DNA from: Anaerolineae bacterium
GTDB lineage: Bacteria; Chloroflexota; Anaerolineae; Aggregatilineales; UBA2796
Length of the DNA stretch: 36,226 nt
Direction: 5' to 3'
NCBI GenBank assembly: GCA_019637615.1
Contig: JAHBVJ010000051.1
Span: 1-36,226 of the forward strand
The position numbers were made by a program, and so were the translations under genes. The notes under the pieces were generated by a model. The model did no database searches. It was not told the origin of the DNA and worked only from the letters and a program-made list of their open reading frames with translations. Positions 1 through 9,643 of this stretch are shown piece by piece (positions within the stretch are counted from its first letter, which is position 1; each line of letters begins with the position of its first letter).

Positions 1-92
1 CTATAATCGTCGTCGCCAAACAAAACTCAGCCTTAACACTACTTCTGCATGACTACCCGATTGTGTAAGGCAATCTAGCAGCTGGAGCCGCT

Positions 93-1247
93 TCACGTCC
101 CCTGCACCGTTTCCGCGAGCAAATTGTCCATCACTTTGATCAGCGCTTCCTGTTCGCTGTGCCCTTCCGCGATAGCCCGATGATAAGTGGCGATCTGGCG
201 GTCGGCGCTAGTGCCATGTTCGAGGATGGTGTTGACGTACTCGATCTCTTCACGGCTGCCGAGTTCATCCACGACATCATCGATCAGGGTCAGGATTTCG
301 CTCCAAATCTGGCGAATATGCACGGGTTCTTCGATGCCAAAGTCGATCAGCAGCCCATCGACGCCATAGCGTGCCGCCCGCCATTTATTCTCGTTCAGCA
401 ATTCACTGCGGTACAGTCGCCACGATTGGTTGTTGGTACGCAGCTTGACGAGTTTGGCGACCAGCGCTTGGATCACGGCTGTCACGCAGACCGCCTCCTC
501 GATGGTCGTACACATATCCGCTACGCGCATTTCTAGCGTCCCAACGCGGCTGTTCGGGCGGATGTCCCACCAGATGCGCGAGGCATCTTTCTCGCCACCC
601 TTACCCAACGACCCTACCTTCGCCAGCAGATCGACCAACCGATCATATTCCTCGTAGTCGGTGAACACAGGCGGAATACCCGTCCGGGGCATATTCTGGA
701 AGATGAGCGACCGATAGCTCTTGAGTCCCGTCTCGCGCCCATGCCAGAAGGGGGAACTCGTCGTCAGCGCCAAGATGTGCGGTAAGAAATAGCGCATCTG
801 ATTCATGATGTCGATCAGCAGCGCGCGACCTTTATCGTCGTCGCCTAGTCCCACATGGATATGCATCCCGAAGATCAACAGACGACGCGCGGCATCCTGC
901 ATATCGGTGTACAGGTCTTGGTAGCGTTCGCCCTGCGTGATGACCTGATCTTGCCAGCGCGAAAACGGATGCGTGGAAGCTGCGCCGATTCGCCGTCCAT
1001 GCGCGGCAGCCAGATCGTTGACGGTCTTACGCAGACGGCGCAGTTCGTCGCGCACGTCATGCACATTACGGCACACTGGCGTGCCGATCTCGATCTGGCA
1101 CTGCATGAATTCGGCCTTCAGGTTATCGCCTAAGATCGGTTTGCCATAGTCGAGTAGTTGCTTGGAAAACGCAGTCAGGGCGCGTCCTTCCGCGTCCACG
1201 ATCATATATTCTTCTTCGACACCTAACGTCAGCGGCGGACGGTACAT
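93..1247 (-). CDS. ybdK: Carboxylate-amine ligase, YbdK/GCS2 family
   Basis: This 384-residue protein belongs to the glutamate-cysteine ligase type 2 family, cytosolic ATP-dependent enzymes that join a carboxylate to an amine. What I see: the family N-terminus LGVEEEYMIVD (residues 8-18), the central GMHIHVG metal/ATP-site motif near residue 127, and a C-terminal RPNSRVGTLEMRVAD stretch near residue 232. The length matches YbdK proteins (about 370 residues). The ATG at 1247 is preceded by a strong AAGGGGG ribosome site 5 bases upstream. YbdK members have weak gamma-glutamylcysteine synthetase activity in vitro, and the true substrate here is unknown. No glutathione synthetase or other thiol pathway gene lies nearby. 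Transcribed alone, divergent from the next gene. Family assignment is secure, substrate is not. Confidence 0.93.
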   Translation of the reverse strand: MYRPPLTLGVEEEYMIVDAEGRALTAFSKQLLDYGKPILGDNLKAEFMQCQIEIGTPVCRNVHDVRDELRRLRKTVNDLAAAHGRRIGAASTHPFSRWQDQVITQGERYQDLYTDMQDAARRLLIFGMHIHVGLGDDDKGRALLIDIMNQMRYFLPHILALTTSSPFWHGRETGLKSYRSLIFQNMPRTGIPPVFTDYEEYDRLVDLLAKVGSLGKGGEKDASRIWWDIRPNSRVGTLEMRVADMCTTIEEAVCVTAVIQALVAKLVKLRTNNQSWRLYRSELLNENKWRAARYGVDGLLIDFGIEEPVHIRQIWSEILTLIDDVVDELGSREEIEYVNTILEHGTSADRQIATYHRAIAEGHSEQEALIKVMDNLLAETVQGT

Positions 1248-1460
1248 TTCTGCCCCCTTGTGCAGCCTCTATGTGAATTTGAGTGGATGACTTCAAACGG
1301 GATTCCATTCTAACCGAGTTTTGCGACGGCGAGTCGGGTAATTCCACGATTGATTGAGTTGGCTCGAAGCAACCTGTGGTGATTTCGGCACTAAGTCGGA
1401 ACCGAATTCCTCCAAAGGGAGGCGGTAAGAGCGAACGAGATGTGATTAGATAGCAGCGAT

Positions 1461-1488
1461 TGACAATGAACAATCGACAATGAACAAA
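1461..1488 (+). repeat. Degenerate heptamer repeats, four units
   Basis: Four head-to-tail 7-bp units TGACAAT, GAACAAT, CGACAAT and GAACAAA make a 28-bp tract (equally, a 14-bp unit twice with 2 mismatches). It runs directly into the AAAGGTG ribosome site of the secreted-protein gene. It resembles the short tandemly repeated heptamers scattered through some bacterial genomes. Confidence 0.7.
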
Positions 1489-1501
1489 GGTGAATCCCTC
1501 T

Positions 1502-2146
1502 ATGTCGAAACGACCTCTCCTATTCCTCGTGATGGCCGTCATACTCACGCTTCAGGCGACCTTCTCGTTTAGCAGTGTCGGTACCACCTATGCAGATGAC
1601 CAGCCGATGCGCCTTCTCAGCCTGCCTGATCTTGGCAGTTTCGAGTATCCGTTGGCGACGTATTCTGTGCATGCGGATATGATGGAGCTACAGAATGACA
1701 GAGTAAGCGAAATCCTGTTCCCCGGCGCGTTTACCATCGCGCCCAACGATGCGTTTGTGTATCGGCAGCTTGACCTCGGCAATACGGTGTATACCGTTCG
1801 GATCGCGCCCGTGCTGCCGTCCACCAGCGTCAAGACGGAAGAGCTGCCGAAGTTATTGGGCGCACTCCCTCTCATCGCGTATGATCAGGCTGATCTCAGC
1901 GGGGTGGCAATCCAGTCGGTCACGATTGATGGTTTCCCCGCCGTCCGCGCCGATAATTTCATGGTTGGCGCAGAAAAAGTCGCCACGCATATTATCGTCA
2001 AAGTGGGCGCGACTGTTATGGAGATCGTCGTACTACCCACCAAGCTAACGGGCAGTCCGATGCACAACACGTTCATGGCGGGCAATGAGAACGCGAACCG
2101 CTCGATCTACGAAGCGATCATCGCCTCCTTGAGAATCCACGTCTAG
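1502..2146 (+). CDS. Secreted protein of unknown function
   Basis: I do not recognise this 214-residue protein. It begins with a clear signal peptide: a short basic start (MSKRP), a hydrophobic core LLFLVMAVILTLQATF, and a likely cleavage site after the SVGTTYA region, so it is predicted to be exported. The mature part is about 185 residues with no obvious catalytic motif and no transmembrane segment, and its PLATYSVHADMM and FPAVRADNFMV stretches read like a beta-rich domain. I chose the ATG at 1502 over the in-frame GTG at 1490 because AAAGGTG (1486-1492) sits at good spacing from the ATG and the GTG overlaps it. Tone and size resemble the secreted protein at 30567, but I cannot show homology by eye. 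Confidence 0.8.
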   Translation: MSKRPLLFLVMAVILTLQATFSFSSVGTTYADDQPMRLLSLPDLGSFEYPLATYSVHADMMELQNDRVSEILFPGAFTIAPNDAFVYRQLDLGNTVYTVRIAPVLPSTSVKTEELPKLLGALPLIAYDQADLSGVAIQSVTIDGFPAVRADNFMVGAEKVATHIIVKVGATVMEIVVLPTKLTGSPMHNTFMAGNENANRSIYEAIIASLRIHV

Positions 2147-2155
2147 ATTCGTCCG

Positions 2156-2180
2156 GTGGGCTGGATAGTCTCTGGCCCAC
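2156..2180. terminator. Stop-proximal hairpin, no U-tract
   Basis: Inverted repeat GTGGGC/GCCCAC with a 13-nt loop, 9 bases after the stop codon of the secreted-protein gene. There is no run of T on either side, so intrinsic termination is uncertain. Confidence 0.35.
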
Positions 2181-2281
2181 AACACACCCTCGCTTATGTG
2201 GACAATCGCCGCAATCCCGCCACTATTTGCTAGACTATATCTTTTCTCGAAGCGGGCTATGCGTGTTTACCTCATCATAGG

Positions 2282-3259
2282 ATGCGAATTTTGACTAAAA
2301 CATTGACACTCCCCCAGACCGATTTGACTGTTTCCCAAGTGTGTTTAGGTTCCAGCCATTTCGGCTCATCGATTAGCCAGAGTGACGTATTTCGTCTTCT
2401 GGATAGCTTCGTGGATCATGGAGGCAATTTCATCGATACCGCGCGTGTGTATGCGGATTGGCTGCCGAACGGCGCGAATGCCAGCGAACGCACGATCGGG
2501 GAATGGCAGCGCCAACGTGGAAATCGCGCCAAAATCGTCCTCGCCACCAAAGGCGCACATCCCGATCTCAAGACGATGACGGTATCGCGGCTCAGTCCCG
2601 CCGACATCGCGCACGATATCGAGACCAGTCTGCGCTATCTGCAAACCGACGTGATCGACCTCTATTGGCTGCACCGCGATGACGCCAACCGCCCCGTCGA
2701 AGACATCTTGGAGACGCTCAATAAACATGTTGCTTTGGGCAATATCCGCTACTTCGGGTGCTCAAATTGGACGGTTCCACGTATCCGTGCCGCGCTGGCG
2801 GCTGCGGAAGCATCGCACAGCATGGGCTTCGTGGCAAACCAGCCGATGTGGAGTCTAGCCAAGCCCAATCTAGAAGCTATCGGTGACAAAACGATTGTGA
2901 TCGCGGATGACGTGGACATCGCTTTCCATCGTGAGACGGGATTACCGCTGGTGCCGTTCACATCGCAAGCTAAGGGCTATTTCAGCAAATTGGCGGCGGG
3001 GCGCGTTCCACCAGCCGATCAGAAAACCTATGACAACGCGACCAACCGCGTCCGTTTTGCGCGCATCAGGGAACTAAGCGAGCGCTATCACGTTAGCGTC
3101 TCCGCCATCGCCTTGAGCTATCTAACCTCGCAGCCGTTTCCGGTGGTTCCCGTCATTGGCGCGAGTAAGTTGGCGCAATTGGAAGACAGTTTAGCAAACA
3201 GCGATCTCGTGCTGACGCCCGACGATCTGAACTCTCTGGAGCAGGTCATCGTTCAATAA
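2282..3259 (+). CDS. Aldo/keto reductase
   Basis: A 325-residue cytosolic NADPH-dependent oxidoreductase of the aldo/keto reductase (TIM barrel) superfamily. The catalytic tetrad is present: Asp52 and Tyr57 in IDTARVY, Lys90 in LATKGA, and His131 in LYWLHRDD. The usual C-terminal cofactor segment appears as VPVIGASKLAQLEDSL. Length is normal for the family. The start ATG at 2282 lacks a convincing ribosome site, so a slightly different start is possible. It is followed 186 bases later by the transglutaminase-like gene, and the two may or may not be co-transcribed. It is only distantly similar to the second aldo/keto reductase of this window at 13004. Substrate cannot be predicted. Confidence 0.92.
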   Translation: MRILTKTLTLPQTDLTVSQVCLGSSHFGSSISQSDVFRLLDSFVDHGGNFIDTARVYADWLPNGANASERTIGEWQRQRGNRAKIVLATKGAHPDLKTMTVSRLSPADIAHDIETSLRYLQTDVIDLYWLHRDDANRPVEDILETLNKHVALGNIRYFGCSNWTVPRIRAALAAAEASHSMGFVANQPMWSLAKPNLEAIGDKTIVIADDVDIAFHRETGLPLVPFTSQAKGYFSKLAAGRVPPADQKTYDNATNRVRFARIRELSERYHVSVSAIALSYLTSQPFPVVPVIGASKLAQLEDSLANSDLVLTPDDLNSLEQVIVQ

Positions 3260-3445
3260 GCCTCGATATTCAGTAGCAATAAGAAAATTTGAGGTGAACT
3301 TCGGAGACGATCAAGAGCGCGAAAATGCTTGTTCGAATACCGATTAGTGTAACGAGCACTGGCGTAACGCGCCATAAGTTGGGGGATTGTGCGCAGCCTG
3401 ATCATGGCATCATGATGGGCGTCCCGGCTATTAGGAGGAACTAGC

Positions 3446-4336
3446 ATGATCCCCCAAGACTTCTACCGCACGCATAGCAAACAATCTGATCCCCGCGCCT
3501 ATGCCTACCTGTTTGACGCGCTGCCAGATGATCTCGACAGTTTGTGTCAGGTCGTGCGCAACGTCTATGTTCACTACATGAGTGGGCGCTCGTTTCCGGA
3601 GGAACACAAGCCCGATGTAGACCTGCGTGATATAGATAAGATACTAGCAACCATCATCGCGCGGTATGACGCCCCGTTGACCGTCGAGCGCCCGCCAGAA
3701 CAACGCTTCGTCGGGTGCTGCCGCGATGCCGCGCTGCTGCTGGCGACAATGCTGCGACATAAGGGCATTCCGGCGCGGTTGCGGGTTGGCTTCGCGCCGT
3801 ATATCAATCTCGGCGTGAAGGACTTTGCCGTCGATCACGTAATCACGGAGGTGTGGGACGCCAGCGCCAACCGATGGAAATTCGTGGACGCGGAGCAGGA
3901 CGCCTATTTGATCGAACATAACCAGATCGACTTTGATGTACATGACATCCCGCATGATCGGTTCATCACGGGCGGCATGGCGTGGCAGCAGCTACGCAGC
4001 GGGAAGATCGCGCCGGAGCTATATGGTTGGGAACTTGACGATCCTACCGGACGCGGCGAATGGCCTATCCGCAATCGGATGCTCGTAGATCTGCTCACGC
4101 TGAATAAAGTAGAACTGCTGCTATGGGATACGTGGGGCTGGATGAACCTCGATGCCCACTTGAGCGGAGAAGACCTCCACGCCCTTGACCACATCGCCGC
4201 TCTTACACTAGAAGACGATAAGGCGTTTGAGGAGGTACGTGCCGTGTACGCTGAGTCGCCGTTGATCAATGCGCCTGCACAGGTGATGTGTTATAGCCCT
4301 GCCGCCCCGTGGCGGGAAGTCACTATCGACGTGTAA
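3446..4336 (+). CDS. Transglutaminase-like cysteine protein
   Basis: A 296-residue protein with a transglutaminase/protease-like core. The papain-like triad is visible: Cys91-Cys92 in VGCCRDAALLLATMLRHKGI (Cys92 aligns best with the family nucleophile), His131 in VDHVITEVW and Asp148 in WKFVDAE. The GIPARLRVGF segment after the cysteine helix is the family hallmark. There is no signal peptide or membrane segment, so it is probably cytosolic; family members act as peptidases, amidases or cross-linking enzymes, and some lack activity. The C-terminal 120 residues have no recognised domain. The start is fixed by an excellent AGGAGG site at 3432-3437, 8 bases before the ATG. Confidence 0.88.
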   Translation: MIPQDFYRTHSKQSDPRAYAYLFDALPDDLDSLCQVVRNVYVHYMSGRSFPEEHKPDVDLRDIDKILATIIARYDAPLTVERPPEQRFVGCCRDAALLLATMLRHKGIPARLRVGFAPYINLGVKDFAVDHVITEVWDASANRWKFVDAEQDAYLIEHNQIDFDVHDIPHDRFITGGMAWQQLRSGKIAPELYGWELDDPTGRGEWPIRNRMLVDLLTLNKVELLLWDTWGWMNLDAHLSGEDLHALDHIAALTLEDDKAFEEVRAVYAESPLINAPAQVMCYSPAAPWREVTIDV

Positions 4337-4371
4337 TCCCAGTCCGATCTCGTTCCGGCTTTCAGAAAACA

Positions 4372-4395
4372 TGCCCGATGCCTCGGCGTCGGGCA
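4372..4395. terminator. 24-bp hairpin at convergent junction, copy 1
   Basis: TGCCCGATGC and CGTCGGGCA flank a 5-base centre and form a stem of about 9 pairs between two convergent genes. In the minus direction it is followed by TGTTTTC, so it can terminate the CoiA-like gene. Its arms are identical to those of the hairpin at 14003-14026, also at a convergent junction. Confidence 0.7.
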
Positions 4396-4409
4396 CCGCA
4401 AACGTCGCT

Positions 4410-5258
4410 CTAGCGCTCTTTGCGGCGGTTATGATAAGCGTAGAAATCGTCCAGCAGCGGTTCGAGCGGCGTGTACAGATCACCGAGCCGAAGTTCACAG
4501 GCCGTCAGCGGGAACTGATAGCGATAGGCGCGGAGCGTATTGCCATGCAGATCGCGCATCAGCAAAAGTGTGACCTCGCCAGTGTCGGGATCAAGGTAGC
4601 GGAGCTGTGGATTCAGACTCAGCATGGCCTTTTCCATCTCGCGCATCCGGAACGCGCCGCTCACCGCGCCAAATACGTCGCGAGGGACAGGCAGCGGATC
4701 AAAGCTAGAAATCGCAGCGGTGGACGTGTGTTCCTGATAGCGAATTTTGCCTAAAAACCAGACATCTGCGATGTTTTGCTGACGATATAAGTGATGTCTT
4801 TCCAGCCAGTGTTCAGCCGTGTTATTGGCTTGCTGGAATTCCAACGCATAGCGCTGCGTATCGAACTGCACAAACGCATCAGCACGTTGATCAGTGATAG
4901 GCAAATGCTGCTCAAGCGCGGCGAAACTTGCCCCAACACGGAACTGTTGAAAAAGGCGTAATTTCCCCTGACGATGAGCATCCGTTTCTGGCTCGTGATC
5001 GGCAGATGCACAAGCCGTCAGGTTGAGATGGGCGAAGTGATGCACGCGGACAGTACCCGCCTTGAAGGTTAACAACCCTTGGCAGTGCGGGCAGCGCAAT
5101 AAACGGGCTTCCGAGAGCGCGCGCAGCACATCAGGTGGAAGGTCATTACTACTGAGACGTTCGTTGGTATCAAGGCGTATGGCGACTAAAGTTGTAGAGG
5201 GTGCAGCATCCATTGTAAAAGCATTTAACTCTGGCTCAATCGATGGTTCGATAGGCAT
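4410..5258 (-). CDS. coiA: CoiA-like competence protein
   Basis: A 282-residue protein with the layout of CoiA, a competence protein that in streptococci assists RecA-dependent recombination of incoming DNA. Seen: an N-terminal zinc-ribbon-like part with Cys56-x2-Cys59 (LRCPHCQGLLTFKAG) and the signature RVHHFAHL followed by Cys83; the HRQGKLRLF segment at 95-103; and a PD-(D/E)xK-type nuclease core with Glu116, Asp127 in QRADAFV, and Glu140-x-Gln142 in ALEFQ, followed by NIADVWFLG. The family usually has 300-350 residues, so the C-terminus is somewhat short. The start lacks a strong ribosome site and Met16 is an alternative. Its partner in the process, dprA, is at the far right of this window, but the two are not in one operon. 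Symbol given by family resemblance. Confidence 0.72.
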   Translation of the reverse strand: MPIEPSIEPELNAFTMDAAPSTTLVAIRLDTNERLSSNDLPPDVLRALSEARLLRCPHCQGLLTFKAGTVRVHHFAHLNLTACASADHEPETDAHRQGKLRLFQQFRVGASFAALEQHLPITDQRADAFVQFDTQRYALEFQQANNTAEHWLERHHLYRQQNIADVWFLGKIRYQEHTSTAAISSFDPLPVPRDVFGAVSGAFRMREMEKAMLSLNPQLRYLDPDTGEVTLLLMRDLHGNTLRAYRYQFPLTACELRLGDLYTPLEPLLDDFYAYHNRRKER

Positions 5259-5578
5259 TAGAGGCTAGTTTTGCCTATGTTGAGTCTAACTGATCCGGGA
5301 AATTTAGCTAAACCGCTTTTATTAATAATTTGGCAATGTTGATCTACCGATCATGCATAACGACATATATTAGTATATATTTTGTAATAAAAGTTTTCTT
5401 TGATGATGTTAGTGTGATCCCTGTACTCATACGGAATTGTGTTGAAATAGTGATGTCGGTTTACGAACTGTGAACGTACCGATGTTATACTAAAGTGGGT
5501 AAGTGAACCAGCCTGCAAGTGACAAGGATCGATTAAACTGCGTGTAAACTCATCATCGACTTTACGGGAGACTCAACA
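5259..5578. other. AT-rich intergenic region, divergent promoters
   Basis: A 320-bp gene-free stretch between coiA-like (-) and the large kinase (+). It is visibly richer in A and T than the surroundings (5290-5400), includes the self-complementary tract ATATATTAGTATATAT near 5366, and carries the candidate promoter/operator described at 5456-5491. I see no ORF or RNA gene in it. Confidence 0.6.
5456..5491 (+). promoter_or_regulatory. Candidate promoter/operator of the kinase operon
   Basis: A TATACT -10 box (5486-5491) lies about 90 bases upstream of the kinase start. Directly before it is an imperfect dyad TCGGT (5456-5460) ... ACCGA (5478-5482) whose inner arms ACG/CGT also pair. A -35 box at normal spacing is poor, which is compatible with an activator or repressor site. 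Inference only. Confidence 0.35.
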
Positions 5579-8500
5579 GTGAATTCTTCCCTTTCTGTAC
5601 TCATCATCGGAGCGCTCCCCGACCTTGTGGAACAGAATAGACAGGAACTCGAATCAGAGGGCTACGCCGTAACATCGGAGCGGCCAGAAGCCGTTAGCGA
5701 TGTGCTGGCATCGCTGCACGCCTCTGCTTATTGTCTCATCATTGTCGATGACTCCCATTTGTCGTTCTCCGTGCTTGAACTTCAGAACGAGTTACAGCAG
5801 CACGATCTTGCCATCCCCTTACTCGCGCTTCTCCACGACTCTGCTGCGTCAAGCTATCGTCGCTTGCTGTCGGCTGGCATTCAGGACGTCCTCAGCGTCA
5901 AGCACCTTGATCGACTTACGCTTACCGTCAGCCGCATCTTGCGCGACTACGAACTCGAACGTGATCGCAACGTGTTCCAACGGTTGTTTACCAACAACCC
6001 CTTGCCGATGTATATCTACGCTCGTGGAACATTGGATTTTCTAGAAGTGAATGATGCGGCAGTCGCCAAATATGGCTACAGCCGTGACGAATTCTTGAGG
6101 ATGACGCTCAAAGATATTCGACCACCGGACGAAGTAGCGCGCTTAATGGGAGTCTTTGCCGATGAGCGTCCAATCCTGAGTCTGTATGATAAGAGTTGGC
6201 GGCATCGGCTGAAAGATGGCACGATGATTGATGTTGACATCACGGATCACGCCATTAAGTTTGCGGGGCAGGCGGCAGGGTTGGTCGTGGCAATCGACGT
6301 GACCGAGCGTAAACGTGCCGAGCTAGCACTACGCGAAAGTGAGCGCCAATTTAAAACTCTAATCGAACATGCCCCCGAAGCCATTATGATCACGGATCGC
6401 CAAGGAAAGTACATACAAGTCAATCAGCGCGCATGTGACTTATTCGGCTACACGCGTGAGCAATTTCTGACGCTGTATACGACCGATCTCGTTTTGCCGG
6501 GAGACGAATCTGGATCACATTCACGGATCGCTGACCTATTCGCTGGCAAAATTTTGATCTCAGAACGGCAATTGATACGCAAAGATGGCAGCGTGGTAGA
6601 CACCATCGTCTCGGCGCGGGCATTGGATGAAAATCGGCTGGTGGCGCTGGTACAAGATATTAGTGAGCTTAAGAGTGCGGAAGAGGCGTTGATCACTAGT
6701 GAACAACGCTACCGTGCCATCGTGGAAAGCCAATCCGAGATGGTCATGCGCTGGCTGCTGGATGGTCGCCTATCGTTTGCCAACGATGCTTATTACAACT
6801 TTCTTGATCTTGAACGTGATAACAATGCCGTCCTGAATATTTTTGATTACGTCTACGTGGAAGATAGAGATGCTTTGCGGGCACACTGCGCGCAGTTAAG
6901 CCAAACCAGCCCAGTAGGGATACATGAGAACCGTCTGGTACTGCCAAACGGCGAGGTACGTTGGACACATTGGTCAAACCGCGCAATTTACGATCTCGAC
7001 GGCGCACTCATTGAAGTGCAGAGCGTCGGCAACGACATCACCGAGCGTAAACAAGCTGAAGAACGATCTGCATTCCTATTCCAATTGCTAAATGCGACGA
7101 ATGCCGCTTCTGGGCAGGAGTCTGCGTTCTATACCACCCTACAACTGATTTGCCAGCATCATCAGTGGGCCTATGGGGAGGTCTGGTTGCCAACTGCCGA
7201 TGGCGAGATGCTCGTTCCCAGTGCCGCCTATTACATCGAACCTAGTTATCGCGAAGCACTAAAAGCGCTGCGTACCACTACGGAAGTAACCCGCTTCCCT
7301 AAAGGTGTTGGAGGGCCGGGGCGCGCCTTGCTAACCAAGGCGATTGAATGGATGGATGACCTGACTCAGGCGTCGGTGGAAAAATTCCCGCGCAAGCCCT
7401 TTATGGAAGCGGTCGGCATGTATACGACGATCATCATGCCGATTGTGGCAATGGATGAAGTGATCGCGGTTGTCCAATTTATTACGACAGGAAAAGTCAA
7501 GGAAAATCAACGCCAGTTAGCCTTGCTCAAAGCGTCCATTAATCAGCTTGGGACAGTGATCCTACGCAAACGTGCGAACGACAAATTGCGCCTCGATGAG
7601 GAGCGCTACCGTAGCTTGCTCCAGAGCTTTGACAGCATTATCTTGATGCTCGACGTAAACGGGAACATTTCCTACGCCAATGAGGTAGGCTGGCAGCGCT
7701 TCGGCATTCCAACCGAGCAGCGAAAGGATAAGACGCTGTTTGACGTATTCCCGCCCGAAGATGCCAAGCAGCTCATTGCCTATTGCAAGCAGGTGACACA
7801 GACAGAACGCGGCCTGACGGAAGAACGCTTCACCAACCTTGGGGGCAGCACGGTATGGCTGCATATGAGTTACCAGCCTGTCCATAATGGCACAGTGGAC
7901 ATTCGGTACATCCTCATCAACGCGAGCGACATCAGCCAGCTCAAATATGCTGAAGAATCTCTTGAACGTGCCGCCGCACGGCTCCAAATCTTACATAGCA
8001 TTGATAGCGCGATTTTGCGGGCACAGTCTGCTCAGGAAATTGCCGGATCAGCCCTAATCCTGATCCAACGGCTGATCCCGTATCAACGCGGTGCTATTGC
8101 CATGATGGATACTGAAGCCAGAACCGGCACTAACCTAGCGAGGACGGGTTTTGAACTTACCGATCAGCGATTTGCCGATGGCGCGACATTCAATATCTCT
8201 TCAGCGATCAATGAGGTCATTCATCAACGCTATGTGTTGATGAGTAGTGCAGAAGATGCGCGGCGCTGGGGGCCGGAATACGAAGCGATCTTCCGAAGTA
8301 CCACACGCACGCTGCTGCTGATCAGTATGAAAGTGACCGATAGTCTCATCGCCCTAATGGGACTCCATGCCGTCACTGTCGATGCATTCACAGGCGAACA
8401 TATCGAGATCGCGCTGGAAGTAGCGGATCAGCTTGCCATCGCCTTTACCCAAGCCCGTCTCAACGATCAGATTCAGGCCTACGCTTCTGACCTCGAAGCG

Positions 8501-9640
8501 CGCGTTGAAGCACGCACAGCGGAGGTCGCCCATGCCAAAACGCGCATCGAGACAATATTGAACACCAGTAGCGATGGCATTCTGGTTGTAGATGCTGATC
8601 ATCTCATCCAAGAGCTTAATCCGGTTGTCGGCACGCTGTTTGCGTGCAGTGAAGAAAGCTACATCGGGCAGCGTGTAACCAGTCTCGTGCATCCGCATGA
8701 TCGTAATCTGGTCGATGAGGCGATCACGATTGCCAACCACGATATTGATGCGATCCAGCTCATCGAGGTGCGCGCTTTACGTGCCGATGGGACGCTGTTT
8801 GACGCCGAGATAGGCATCGCCAGCACCCAACGCCTGAACGGTGACCGCCTCACCTACGTATGCAATCTGCGCAATATCTCGGCGCGCAAACGCACAGAAG
8901 AATTGCTGCGGCAAGCGCTCCGGCAAGAGAAAGAACTGAGCGAACTAAAGACCCGCTTCATCTCGATGGCCTCGCACGAATTCCGCACACCGTTAGCGAC
9001 GATTCGCGCCGCGACCGACACTCTAGGTGCTTACCGCGCAAAGATGACCGAGGCGCAGATAAACGCGCGCCTTGAGAAAATTCAGAATCAGGTCTCCCAT
9101 CTGACGGACATTATGGATGAAGTGCTCACGGTGGCACGCATCCAAGCCAAACGGGTCACATTTTCGCCGGTGGAAACCGATGTAGACGAATTTTGCCGCG
9201 AGATTATCGATGAAGTCTTGGCGCATCCCGATCTGAACCGCGTCATCAACTATCAATGTCTGGTGCAGAACAAGCTAATTCAGCTCGATAGAATGCTGAT
9301 GCGAAAGATTCTCAGCAATCTGATTGGTAACGCGGTCAAGTACTCGGCAGCCGATAAGCCAGTCGAGGTTATGTTGAGCAGCGACGCGGTGACCCTCATG
9401 CTGCGTGTTCAAGATTATGGCATTGGCATCCCCGACGCTGATCAGGTGCATTTATTTGAGGCGTTCCATCGTGCCAGCAACGTAGGGATGACACCCGGCA
9501 CGGGGCTAGGACTGACGATCGTGAAACAAGCCGTAGAACTACACGGCGGAACACTTTCTTTTGAAAGCCAAGTGGGCATCGGTACTACTTTCATTGTCGC
9601 AATCCCGCTTTCGTTACCTACCATCGGTAAAGAGGAATAA
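5579..9640 (+). CDS. Multi-PAS/GAF sensor histidine kinase
   Basis: A 1353-residue soluble sensor kinase. Order of domains, by reading: degenerate receiver-like domain (1-125; LIIVDDSHL in place of the acceptor strand, but the usual N-terminal acidic pair is missing), PAS 1 (131-250), PAS 2 (258-370), PAS 3 (372-490), GAF 1 (498-660), PAS 4 (675-790), GAF 2 (801-958), a coiled coil (965-990), PAS 5 (990-1100), HisKA with phospho-acceptor His1133 in SMASHEFRTPLA, and HATPase_c (1235-1350) with a typical G1 box DYGIGIP and G2 box GTGLGL. No transmembrane segment is visible, so it senses cytoplasmic or diffusible signals. Start is GTG with GGGAG at 5566-5570. It is followed 3 bases later by the REC-kinase hybrid, which is its obvious partner. 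Confidence 0.93.
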   Translation: MNSSLSVLIIGALPDLVEQNRQELESEGYAVTSERPEAVSDVLASLHASAYCLIIVDDSHLSFSVLELQNELQQHDLAIPLLALLHDSAASSYRRLLSAGIQDVLSVKHLDRLTLTVSRILRDYELERDRNVFQRLFTNNPLPMYIYARGTLDFLEVNDAAVAKYGYSRDEFLRMTLKDIRPPDEVARLMGVFADERPILSLYDKSWRHRLKDGTMIDVDITDHAIKFAGQAAGLVVAIDVTERKRAELALRESERQFKTLIEHAPEAIMITDRQGKYIQVNQRACDLFGYTREQFLTLYTTDLVLPGDESGSHSRIADLFAGKILISERQLIRKDGSVVDTIVSARALDENRLVALVQDISELKSAEEALITSEQRYRAIVESQSEMVMRWLLDGRLSFANDAYYNFLDLERDNNAVLNIFDYVYVEDRDALRAHCAQLSQTSPVGIHENRLVLPNGEVRWTHWSNRAIYDLDGALIEVQSVGNDITERKQAEERSAFLFQLLNATNAASGQESAFYTTLQLICQHHQWAYGEVWLPTADGEMLVPSAAYYIEPSYREALKALRTTTEVTRFPKGVGGPGRALLTKAIEWMDDLTQASVEKFPRKPFMEAVGMYTTIIMPIVAMDEVIAVVQFITTGKVKENQRQLALLKASINQLGTVILRKRANDKLRLDEERYRSLLQSFDSIILMLDVNGNISYANEVGWQRFGIPTEQRKDKTLFDVFPPEDAKQLIAYCKQVTQTERGLTEERFTNLGGSTVWLHMSYQPVHNGTVDIRYILINASDISQLKYAEESLERAAARLQILHSIDSAILRAQSAQEIAGSALILIQRLIPYQRGAIAMMDTEARTGTNLARTGFELTDQRFADGATFNISSAINEVIHQRYVLMSSAEDARRWGPEYEAIFRSTTRTLLLISMKVTDSLIALMGLHAVTVDAFTGEHIEIALEVADQLAIAFTQARLNDQIQAYASDLEARVEARTAEVAHAKTRIETILNTSSDGILVVDADHLIQELNPVVGTLFACSEESYIGQRVTSLVHPHDRNLVDEAITIANHDIDAIQLIEVRALRADGTLFDAEIGIASTQRLNGDRLTYVCNLRNISARKRTEELLRQALRQEKELSELKTRFISMASHEFRTPLATIRAATDTLGAYRAKMTEAQINARLEKIQNQVSHLTDIMDEVLTVARIQAKRVTFSPVETDVDEFCREIIDEVLAHPDLNRVINYQCLVQNKLIQLDRMLMRKILSNLIGNAVKYSAADKPVEVMLSSDAVTLMLRVQDYGIGIPDADQVHLFEAFHRASNVGMTPGTGLGLTIVKQAVELHGGTLSFESQVGIGTTFIVAIPLSLPTIGKEE

Positions 9641-9643
9641 CGA

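Noticed and set aside
5366..5382. ATATATTAGTATATAT as a replication or partition origin element
   Set aside because: It is a single AT-rich palindrome; there are no DnaA boxes or iterons near it.
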